DNA of 12,046 nt from JANXQE01 sp035651635 (GTDB lineage: Bacteria > Verrucomicrobiota > Verrucomicrobiia > Limisphaerales > UBA8199), in the NCBI GenBank assembly GCA_035651635.1, contig DASRFK010000213.1, positions 1 through 12,046 on the forward strand, given 5' to 3'. Both the position numbers and the translations under genes were made by a program. A model generated the notes under the pieces. That model was given only the letters and a program-made list of their open reading frames with translations. It ran no database searches and was not told where the DNA came from. Of the stretch, positions 6,605-12,046 are shown piece after piece (the first letter of the stretch is position 1; every line of letters begins with the position of its first letter).

Positions 6605-8197
6605 CTACGGCGCAGGCTTGCTCCGACGTCGAAATCGCTGGAGCACCAATCCGGTGACCTCGGTCGCCGCTGGAATTTTCATCCAAAAAGCCACCAGCCA
6701 GTATACCAGGCCGGCCAGCGCCCCAGGCACGAACACGGCCGCCACCTTGCGGCTGAGTGTGCTGTGTCCGAACTGATGTTCCCAAAGAGCGCTGGCCAGC
6801 AGCGCAACAATGGCGGCCAGCACCGCGCCGGAGACCAGCACGAGGAGACTTGCTTTCAACGAAGCCATATCGAGCCGGCCGAGTTTGCGCCGCAGGCTGT
6901 ACGTTAGGAGAGAGGCATTGAAACAGGCGCTTAAAGTGTTGGCCACCGCCAGCCCGACCTCCCCGCCCAAACTCGCCGAGTGAAACCGTTTTACGAACCA
7001 GAAGGCGAAGATGAGGTTAATCGCCAGACAGAAAACACTGATTTTCATCGGTGTTTTGATGTCGTTCAGCGCGAAAAACGCGCGGGCCAGGATGTTGTTC
7101 AAGGAGAAGAGGAACAGGCCTGGAGCCAGGCACGCCAGGGCCAGCGCCACGCGATGGGTTGCGCCCGGCCCGAACATTCCGCGCTCAAAGAGCAAGCGCA
7201 CAATCGGCTCGGCCAGCGTCACCGCGACGGCGCTGGCGAAAAGATTCGCAAACGCCAGGTGCCCGACCCCCTGCCGCAGCAGATCCCGGAACTCGGGGTA
7301 TTTCTTTTGCGCGGCCAGGCCGGCAAGCGTCGGAAGCAGGTAAGTCGCCAGCGAAATCCCAAACATCCCCTGGGGCAATTCCATCAGGCGGACAGCGTAA
7401 TTGAATGTCGACACGATGCTGGGCTCGAACCAGAAGGAAAAGCATTGGGTGACCAGGACGTTGATTTGGAAAGCGGCGACCCCGATGGATCCCGGCAACA
7501 TTTTGCGAACAACCTCGCCAACAGTCGGATCGTGCCAGAACGGGGCCCAATGATAGCGATAGCCTTCGCGCATGAGGCTAGGCAATTGGAACACGGCCTG
7601 GGCGAGGCCGGCGGCCAGGACCCCGATCGCGAGGCCGAAAATCTGGTTGTGCAGCCCTACCCCCATTCTGGGAGCCAGGAACAGAACACTGGCGATCATG
7701 ATCACGTTCAGGATCACGGCGCCCAGGGCCGGAACAAAAAAGTGGCCACGGGCATTGGCCATGCCAATCAACACCGCGGCCAGGCACACTAGCAGCATGT
7801 ACGGAAACATGAGACGCAGCAGGCGCAGCATCAGCCTTGTTTCGCTGTTGGTAATACCAATTGCCAGCGAGATCGAAATGGCAACGATCACCAGAACAGT
7901 TACCGCCGCGGCGGCGGTGACGAGCCCGGAAATCACGGCGTTGGCCGAACGCCACATCTCGGCCTCGCCCTGCGAAACCTCTTTTTGCTTGAAAATCGGT
8001 ATGAACGCCGCCGTCAGAGCACCTTCGCCCAGGAGCCGTCGAAACAGGTTGGGCACCTGGAAGGCCATGACGAAAGCGCTGGCCACCCAGGTGTTACCCA
8101 TGAACGCGGCGTACACCATCTCCCGAACCATCCCCAGCACACGGCTGGTTAGCGTGGCCGCGGCCATCGCGCCTGAGGACTTGAGCATTTGCGACAT
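6605..8197 (-). CDS. murJ: Lipid II flippase MurJ (MviN)
   Basis: Integral inner-membrane protein of the MOP superfamily that moves lipid II, the peptidoglycan precursor, to the periplasmic face. The 530 residues agree with the usual 500-540 and about 14 hydrophobic segments. The family signature VPNLFRRLLGEGALTAAFIPIF is at 48-69. Arginines equivalent to E. coli R18, R24 and R52 are present (R19 in TSRVLG, R25, R53). The usual TDAF motif reads ASAF here, so the Asp is Ser40. The C-terminus is basic (RFRRRSKPAP). The start ATG at 8197 has no clear ribosome site; an in-frame ATG nine bases downstream is the alternative. The gene converges with the CLC/micro-peptide pair and stands alone on its strand. 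Confidence 0.95.
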   Translation of the reverse strand: MSQMLKSSGAMAAATLTSRVLGMVREMVYAAFMGNTWVASAFVMAFQVPNLFRRLLGEGALTAAFIPIFKQKEVSQGEAEMWRSANAVISGLVTAAAAVTVLVIVAISISLAIGITNSETRLMLRLLRLMFPYMLLVCLAAVLIGMANARGHFFVPALGAVILNVIMIASVLFLAPRMGVGLHNQIFGLAIGVLAAGLAQAVFQLPSLMREGYRYHWAPFWHDPTVGEVVRKMLPGSIGVAAFQINVLVTQCFSFWFEPSIVSTFNYAVRLMELPQGMFGISLATYLLPTLAGLAAQKKYPEFRDLLRQGVGHLAFANLFASAVAVTLAEPIVRLLFERGMFGPGATHRVALALACLAPGLFLFSLNNILARAFFALNDIKTPMKISVFCLAINLIFAFWFVKRFHSASLGGEVGLAVANTLSACFNASLLTYSLRRKLGRLDMASLKASLLVLVSGAVLAAIVALLASALWEHQFGHSTLSRKVAAVFVPGALAGLVYWLVAFWMKIPAATEVTGLVLQRFRRRSKPAP

Positions 8198-8335
8198 CGG
8201 CCGCAGAGTCTAGCGAGTGCGGAGGTGGATGCCCAGCGCGGAGGCCGCGAGAATTTTCTGCTGTCGTCCCTTTGGCAAAGAGCTTGACCTGGAGCATTAA
8301 ACCCCATCGCCTTGCCTGTGGCGTGCTTTACCTTT
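8198..8335. other. Non-coding gap upstream of murJ
   Basis: Left part of the 318-bp divergent gap between murJ and the BON gene. It should hold the murJ promoter on the minus strand, but no convincing -35/-10 pair was found. No RNA gene was recognised. Confidence 0.4.
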
Positions 8336-8480
8336 AAGCGTGTTTTAGAATTCGGTGGAGTCCCGCCTTTAGGCGTTCGGTTTGGAGTCCCGCCTTTAGG
8401 CGGTTTGGGCGCCCGGCCGCCTAAAGGCGGGACTCCAAACCCCGGGGGCCCACGGCCAAGCCGGTTTTTAAAACACGCTT
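8336..8480. repeat. Repeat element copy A: terminal inverted repeats plus 24-bp hairpin
   Basis: Outer 20-bp inverted ends (8336-8355 and 8461-8480, 17 of 20 matching, core AAGCGTGTTTTA) enclose a perfect 24-bp inverted repeat (8380-8403 with 8417-8440, loop of 13). An extra direct copy of the 19-mer GGAGTCCCGCCTTTAGGCG lies at 8357-8375. The right part, from the inner repeat to the outer end, is shared with 11633-11701. There is no coding capacity, as in a MITE or REPIN. The right end is 17 bp from the ribosome site of the BON gene, so the element may form part of its promoter or leader. Confidence 0.85.
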
Positions 8481-8515
8481 TTAGATCACGTCAAGATTGG
8501 AGGGGGTAAAACATT

Positions 8516-8845
8516 ATGAAAAGACAAGTTGCATACCTATTGGTGATGTCGTCCCTGACACTGGCGCCTTTGGCCCTGACGACTGGCTGCGCCGTCACCG
8601 GCCACCGGGAAACTGTCAACGAATATGCCAAAGACAAAGAGATTGCGGCCAGGGTCAAGACCCATCTGTATGCCGATCCGGTGACCAAAGGGACTGAAAT
8701 TGAGGTGCAGGCCTTGCGTGGAACGGTCCAGTTAAGCGGGTTTGTGGACAGTCAAGGTGCCCGAAATCGTGCCGGTGAAATTGCCGCCACGACCCCTGGA
8801 GTCGTCCAGGTTTACAATAATCTTCTGTTGCCCACAGGCCGGTAA
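8516..8845 (+). CDS. BON-domain lipoprotein (OsmY-like)
   Basis: A protein of 109 residues with a strong ribosome site (GGAGGGGG, 8499-8506) nine bases before the ATG. Residues 1-24 form a lipoprotein-type signal (MKRQ, hydrophobic core, LTTGC), with Cys25 as the likely lipidated residue; the -3 position is Thr, not the usual Leu/Val/Ile. A single BON domain (PF04972) spans about 36-106: KDKEIAARVKTHLYADP, IEVQALRGTVQLSGFVDS, then the closing helix and VVQVYNNLLLP. BON domains bind phospholipid or envelope surfaces and often occur in osmotic-stress proteins such as OsmY. Role here: envelope-associated, exact function unknown. It is followed after 178 bp by another small lipoprotein on the same strand; repeat element copy A lies directly upstream. 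Confidence 0.88.
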   Translation: MKRQVAYLLVMSSLTLAPLALTTGCAVTGHRETVNEYAKDKEIAARVKTHLYADPVTKGTEIEVQALRGTVQLSGFVDSQGARNRAGEIAATTPGVVQVYNNLLLPTGR

Positions 8846-8957
8846 AAAAACGCGACGCGTTGCTGTGCCTGCGCGGGGCCGCGCTTCGTGAGGGGTTTAA
8901 CCACAGTGCATCGGGTCATTGGCTCGGTGTTCTTTGGATTTTTTACCGGAAAATCTC

Positions 8958-8987
8958 TTTACAACCGACAGGACCGAGGGCTACTGT
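8958..8987 (+). promoter_or_regulatory. Candidate promoter for the TIGR04073-type gene
   Basis: TTTACA (8958-8963, 5 of 6 to the -35 consensus) and TACTGT (8982-8987, 3 of 6 to the -10 consensus, with the key T, A and final T) are 18 bp apart. The leader would be about 30 bases. The -10 match is weak. Confidence 0.3.
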
Positions 8988-9023
8988 GCTGGACAGAAAT
9001 AAATCGTGTTAAAAGGCAAGTTT

Positions 9024-9470
9024 ATGACCAAGAAGACTCTCTCCCTTTTCGCCTTGGCAGCAACAGCGGGCCTCCTGGCTACCGGGTGCGCCAATACCGA
9101 GGCCAAGTTCGGCCGCGGAATAACGAACATGGCTGAACCCCTGCGAATGGGAGAGTGGCGCCGGACGATGGAACAAACCGGTTTATTCGATGGGCCGGAT
9201 GCCGCGTACGGCCGAGGGTTTATTGCGGGGATCAATCGTACGTTAGCTCGGACGGGCGTTGGTATTTATGAGGTGGTCACCGCTCCATTTCCGCCATACG
9301 ACCCGGTCTGGACGTCCTACCTTTCACCCACGCCGGTTTATCCCGACAACTACACGCCTGACTTGGTTGAGGATTCCACTTTTGCCACCGATACCAACCT
9401 AGGATTCAGTGGCGGCGATGTCATACCTTTCCTGCCGGGAAGCCGCTTCCGTGTGTTTGATACGCACTGA
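9024..9470 (+). CDS. Exosortase-system-associated (TIGR04073-type) lipoprotein
   Basis: A protein of 148 residues from the ATG at 9024, with AAGG about eight bases upstream; a GTG at 9006 would add six residues. Residues 1-21 are a lipoprotein-type signal ending LLATGC, with Cys22 the likely anchor. The conserved part, KFGRGITNMAEPLR (28-41) then YGRGFIAGINRTLARTGVGIYEVVTAPFPPYDP, matches my memory of the TIGR04073 family, found in exosortase-bearing bacteria including Verrucomicrobia. Its molecular role is unknown, and no exosortase or PEP-CTERM protein is in the window. The last 50 residues are Pro/Tyr/Thr/Asp-rich and look disordered or surface-exposed. A strong rho-independent terminator follows 22 bp after the stop. 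Confidence 0.82.
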   Translation: MTKKTLSLFALAATAGLLATGCANTEAKFGRGITNMAEPLRMGEWRRTMEQTGLFDGPDAAYGRGFIAGINRTLARTGVGIYEVVTAPFPPYDPVWTSYLSPTPVYPDNYTPDLVEDSTFATDTNLGFSGGDVIPFLPGSRFRVFDTH

Positions 9471-9492
9471 ATCGGAGCTTAAATTTGTTAGG

Positions 9493-9521
9493 CGCCAGCA
9501 TCAAAGTGCTGGCGTTTTTTT
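9493..9521 (+). terminator. Rho-independent terminator
   Basis: Perfect 8-bp stem CGCCAGCA / TGCTGGCG with a six-base loop (TCAAAG), followed by seven T (9515-9521). It ends the transcript of the TIGR04073-type gene and separates it from ispE. Confidence 0.93.
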
Positions 9522-9630
9522 GTTGGAATAACGAGTCATCAGCAGGGCGCCGGAAAGACTGGGCTCATGGATCAGTGCCGATCACCCTGGCCTTGCAACC
9601 GCAGCCCGTACCCGCTAATACCCGTCGCCG

Positions 9631-10503
9631 ATGACGCTCGTAAAGCAGTCTTCCTGCAAAGTTAACCTGCTGCTCAATATTCTGGGGCGGCGCCCGGACG
9701 GCTTTCATGAGCTGGAAACGCTGATGCACCCCGTTCGGCTCTACGATGAATTAGCCTTTTCACCGGGCGGCCAGCGGATTGAACTTACCTGCAACGAGAC
9801 CACCTTGCCGACGGATTCGCGCAACCTCGTTTACCGCGCCGCGGCGCTTTTTCTTCGCACCGCGAACATCAATGACGGGATTCGCATGCATTTGGAGAAG
9901 CGAATTCCTTTGGCGGCTGGTCTGGGTGGCGGCAGCGGCAACGCCGCGACGACCTTGCTCGGTCTGAACGAAATGTTCGGAAATCCGCTCGACTCGGCGG
10001 TCCTTTCCTCGCTGGCGGCGTCGCTGGGTTCTGACGTTCCTTTTTTTTTGCAAAGCAACCCCGCCCTGGCGACCGGCCGAGGCGAGAAAATCGAGCCTCT
10101 GGATTTCTTCGCTGCGCTGAGCGGAACGGCCCTGCTCCTGGTGCATCCCGGCTTTGGCATTGCCTCGGCGTGGGCCTATCAGCAGCTGCAGCGATTCCCT
10201 GAAGCGGTCAATGGCCGCGCCGGACGAGCCCGGGAGCTGGTTGTGTCGCTGCAAAAGGGCGATCTGAGAACTGCGGGAACGCAATTCTATAATTCTCTGG
10301 AAGCCCCTGCGTTGGAGAAGTACCCGTTGCTGGGCATTTTTCAGGATTTCTTTCGGGGGAAAGGCGCGCCAGCCACGCTCATGTCGGGCAGCGGTTCGAC
10401 GACCTTTGCCATCTTTAAGACCCCACAGACGGCGGCCGAAGTGTCGGAACAATTCAAGGCAAAATTCGGGACAGCCCACTGGGTGACCGTCGTGCCGTTA
10501 TAG
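9631..10503 (+). CDS. ispE: 4-diphosphocytidyl-2-C-methyl-D-erythritol kinase
   Basis: A GHMP-family kinase of the MEP pathway to isoprenoids: it phosphorylates CDP-methylerythritol at the 2-hydroxyl with ATP, in the cytoplasm. 290 residues, the usual length. The catalytic pair is present: K10 in SSCKVNLLLNI and D135 in LGSDVPFFL (E. coli Lys10 and Asp141). The ATP-binding glycine loop is PLAAGLGGGSGNAA (93-106); the common SSDAA reads SGNAA. The third motif LMSGSGSTTFAIF is near 250-262. The start ATG at 9631 fits the family N-terminus but has no visible ribosome site, so translation may depend on a leader in the 109-bp gap, which holds nothing else recognisable. It converges on infC, and a decayed hairpin follows the stop. 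Confidence 0.95.
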   Translation: MTLVKQSSCKVNLLLNILGRRPDGFHELETLMHPVRLYDELAFSPGGQRIELTCNETTLPTDSRNLVYRAAALFLRTANINDGIRMHLEKRIPLAAGLGGGSGNAATTLLGLNEMFGNPLDSAVLSSLAASLGSDVPFFLQSNPALATGRGEKIEPLDFFAALSGTALLLVHPGFGIASAWAYQQLQRFPEAVNGRAGRARELVVSLQKGDLRTAGTQFYNSLEAPALEKYPLLGIFQDFFRGKGAPATLMSGSGSTTFAIFKTPQTAAEVSEQFKAKFGTAHWVTVVPL

Positions 10504-10509
10504 CCGTGG

Positions 10510-10554
10510 GTTTGAACTCTCGGCTTCTGCCAGCCTGAAGGCGAGACTTCAAAC
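10510..10554. repeat. Decayed inverted half-site pair after ispE
   Basis: Two diverged half-sites face each other with almost no loop (10510-10531 and 10532-10554). Both ends keep GTTTGAA / TTCAAAC. It lies 7 bp after the ispE stop in the convergent gap with infC. It may form a hairpin in RNA of either strand, but there is no T-run. Confidence 0.55.
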
Positions 10555-10621
10555 TTCGCAAAAGCGGTGCTTGGCGCCGTACTCCAGGCCGCTGGTGTCC
10601 ACTCTCGTGGAAGTCAGCTGG

Positions 10622-11362
10622 TCAGCGCTTGGCTTCGAGCTGAGCGAATGGATTATTGCTGAACCCTCCGGCCGGACGTGGGTCTTCCTCCTTGGTGGCG
10701 CGGTCGACGGCAACCGGCGCGGGGCGATGGTTGGACTGATTGGACTCAGGGTGTGCCGCAGGTTGCGCGGCTGGAGAGGCGCCCTCCGGATGGCCCGGGT
10801 GCTTGGCCCGTTTGTTGCGCGGCAACGGGCTGATCATCACGTTGATCGCCCGACCGGCCAGCTTGGGAGGGAAATCAGGGTGCCCAAAGGAGGCAATCTC
10901 GGTTAGGAATCTCTCGACGACCTGAAAACCGAATTCGGTATGGGCGTTTTCCCGTCCGCGAAACTTCAGGGTTACTTTCACCTTCATGTCTTCGCAGAGA
11001 AAATCAATCGCGTGTCCAATCTTGACCCCTAAGTCGTGCGGATCGATTTTGGGACTGAGCTGAACTTCTTTAACCTTATTGGCGTGCTGGTGTTTCTTGG
11101 ATTCCTTATCACGCTTGGCCTGTTCGTAGCGGAACTTGCCAAAATCGACGAGCCGGCAAACGGGCGGTGTGGCGTTGGGGGCAATTTCAACCAAATCCAC
11201 GCTATTGCTGCGGGCCATGGTCAGGGCTTCACCTAAGGAGAGAACACCAAGTTGCTTTCCATCCACACCAATCACGCGCACTTCACGGGCGCGGATTTTG
11301 CCGTTAACCCTGACGAACGGACCGGAAGGAGGAGAAGAACGTGGAGAAAAAGGGCGACTCAA
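10622..11362 (-). CDS. infC: Translation initiation factor IF-3 with C-terminal extension
   Basis: IF-3 binds the 30S subunit, checks the start codon and initiator tRNA, and keeps the subunits apart. The N-domain begins at VRVNGKIRAREVRVI (17-31), the linker is KRDKESKKHQHANKVKEVQLSPKI, and the C-domain runs to about 182 (LAGRAINVMISPLPR). A 64-residue tail rich in Pro, Ala, His and Asn follows; E. coli IF-3 (180 residues) has none. The start is TTG at 11362: the frame upstream is closed by TAA eight codons earlier with no ATG or GTG between, and GAGGG lies four bases before. A rare start recalls the AUU of E. coli infC, used for self-control, so similar control is possible. A 10-codon ATG frame (11391-11359) overlaps the start. 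The usual rpmI and rplT neighbours are not downstream. Confidence 0.94.
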   Translation of the reverse strand: MSRPFSPRSSPPSGPFVRVNGKIRAREVRVIGVDGKQLGVLSLGEALTMARSNSVDLVEIAPNATPPVCRLVDFGKFRYEQAKRDKESKKHQHANKVKEVQLSPKIDPHDLGVKIGHAIDFLCEDMKVKVTLKFRGRENAHTEFGFQVVERFLTEIASFGHPDFPPKLAGRAINVMISPLPRNKRAKHPGHPEGASPAAQPAAHPESNQSNHRPAPVAVDRATKEEDPRPAGGFSNNPFAQLEAKR

Positions 11363-11444
11363 GACACCCTCGACGGTTTGAACTTATTCATGCACTCGTG
11401 ACTGAAGCATACAGGCTCTGAGGCCTTTCTTCTACTGTACTGTG

Positions 11445-11472
11445 AGTATCGGCTTAACTTTGCTGGAATCAA
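11445..11472 (-). promoter_or_regulatory. Candidate promoter for infC
   Basis: On the minus strand TTGATT (11472-11467) and GATACT (11450-11445) are 16 bp apart. This gives a leader of about 75 bases before the TTG start, carrying a short AGGC/GCCT stem. The -10 match is 4 of 6. Confidence 0.35.
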
Positions 11473-11550
11473 GTAAATAATTGTAACAGTTCCGAGACTG
11501 TAGGCAGGTATGTCCCTACCCCGCCATGAGTGGATGGGCGGCCGATTCTT

Positions 11551-11701
11551 CTTAGGCGTGTTTTGAAAACACCGACTTCGACGTTGGCGTATGGCGTTTG
11601 GAGTCCCGCCTTTAGGTGGCCCCGCGCCCAAACCGCCTGAAGGCGGGACTCCAAACTCAGTTGTCCACGCCCCAAGCCGAGGTTTTAAAACACGCTCTTA
11701 G
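11551..11701. repeat. Repeat element copy B between recA and infC
   Basis: Same family as 8336-8480. The outer inverted ends share GCGTGTTTT...AAAACACGC (11551-11570 and 11681-11701). The inner 24-bp inverted repeat (11596-11619 with 11633-11656) has two mismatches, both U-G wobble pairs in a plus-strand transcript. The tract after the hairpin (11657-11690) resembles 8441-8470 of copy A. It lies 13 bp past the recA stop and could end recA transcripts or stabilise their 3' end. The rest of this 352-bp gap (11363-11550) holds the infC leader and the candidate promoter. Confidence 0.82.
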
Positions 11702-11714
11702 CCGGGCTGCCCGA

Positions 11715-12046
11715 TCAAGCTGGCGCGGCGCTCACCCGCTTGGCCATGATCGCCTCGACAATCTTGGTGGCCAGCTCCGGCCGCTCGGCGAGCGCCTTCT
11801 GAGCGGCTTCCTTGCCCTGGCCGATAAGTTCGCCGTCGAACTGAAGCCAGGCCCCCTTCTTGTCGACTACGGCGGATTCAATTCCGACGTCGAGGATGCT
11901 GCCTTCTTTGTTGATGCCATGGTTATAAATAATGTCGAACTCGGCCTCGGCGAAGGGGGGGGCGACCTTGTTTTTGACGATTTTCACTTTCACATGGTTG
12001 CCGACCGCCGTACCGGCCGCGTCCTTGATCGTGTCTTTGCGGCGAA
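11715..12046 (-). CDS. recA: Recombinase RecA, C-terminal part
   Basis: The gene begins beyond the right edge; about 110 C-terminal residues are visible. RecA forms ATP-dependent filaments on single-stranded DNA for homologous recombination and triggers the SOS response. The tract RRKDTIKDAAGTAVGNHVKV, then KIVKNKVAPPFAEAEFDIIY, matches the core end of RecA. The C-terminal domain shows the expected GAWLQFDGELIGQGKEAAQKAL. The visible end, MAKRVSAAPA, lacks the acidic tail of E. coli RecA. The GTG at 11993 is internal, not the start. No recX or lexA is seen downstream; the next gene on the strand is infC, beyond repeat copy B. Confidence 0.95.
   Translation of the reverse strand, partial: RRKDTIKDAAGTAVGNHVKVKIVKNKVAPPFAEAEFDIIYNHGINKEGSILDVGIESAVVDKKGAWLQFDGELIGQGKEAAQKALAERPELATKIVEAIMAKRVSAAPA

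Noticed and set aside
6980..7792. 270-codon plus-strand open frame
   Set aside because: Fully antisense to murJ; its low-complexity Arg/Gln/Glu-rich translation has no domain and is a by-product of a GC-rich gene.
8357..8440. CRISPR-like array
   Set aside because: Three copies of a 19-mer, but one is inverted and the spacing is irregular; no regular spacers and no cas genes.
8849..8884. GC-rich hairpins (AACGCG-A-CGCGTT and GCGCGG-GG-CCGCGC) as terminators of the BON gene
   Set aside because: Loops are too short and no T-run follows on the plus strand; the A-run precedes the first stem instead.
9522..9630. tRNA or small RNA gene before ispE
   Set aside because: No cloverleaf, no GTTC-type T-arm and no promoter or terminator pair; only short chance stems.
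9760..10479. 239-codon minus-strand open frame
   Set aside because: Antisense to ispE, which has all its catalytic motifs; the reverse translation is Arg/Gln-rich with no recognisable domain.
11359..11631. 90-codon minus-strand open frame between recA and infC
   Set aside because: Its first part is translated repeat element (PPKGGTPN) and the rest is leader sequence; only the last 10 codons are kept as a separate observation.

Overview
The window most likely comes from a Verrucomicrobiota chromosome, probably the Pedosphaera/Limisphaera branch (subdivision 3). This is inferred from gene content and repeats, not from a marker phylogeny. The clues are secreted DUF1080 and ThuA-like proteins, a c-type cytochrome/HEAT/TPR fusion, a TIGR04073-type (exosortase-associated) lipoprotein, and many short intergenic repeats built on GGAGTCCCGCCTTTAGGCG, CCGAAGG heptads and TTATCCNTGT decamers. 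No rRNA, tRNA, transposase, integrase, phage gene or CRISPR array was seen.

Left part (1-4447). A 5'-truncated cytochrome c/HEAT/TPR protein on + converges on a three-gene minus-strand cluster. In transcription order the cluster is a ketose 3-epimerase-type TIM barrel (4381-3539), a secreted DUF1080 protein (3422-2628) and a secreted ThuA-like protein (2514-1486). The set looks like part of a 3-keto-sugar/glycoside catabolic pathway, but the Gfo/Idh/MocA dehydrogenase that usually supplies the keto substrate is not in the window. The convergent gap (1226-1485) holds 52-bp inverted arms made of 7-bp units. The gaps inside the cluster hold two other repeat families, one of which reaches into the ThuA N-terminal codons.

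Middle part (4448-8197). A CLC-type anion channel/transporter with two CBS domains has a promoter-like segment carrying a perfect 19-bp dyad. Its stop codon overlaps (ATGA) the start of an undescribed 21-residue hydrophobic peptide. This pair converges, 12 bp apart, on murJ (lipid II flippase).

Right part (8198-12046). A 145-bp repeat element with terminal inverted repeats and a perfect 24-bp inner hairpin sits just upstream of a BON-domain lipoprotein. Next come the TIGR04073-type lipoprotein with a clear rho-independent terminator, then ispE (isoprenoid precursor synthesis). On the minus strand are infC (IF-3, apparent TTG start, long C-terminal tail) and the 3' end of recA, with a second copy of the repeat element between them.

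The most notable points are the paired repeat elements at gene boundaries, the unusual ion-pathway residues of the CLC protein, the coupled micro-peptide, and the epimerase whose seven active-site residues match D-psicose 3-epimerase at a constant offset of 2.
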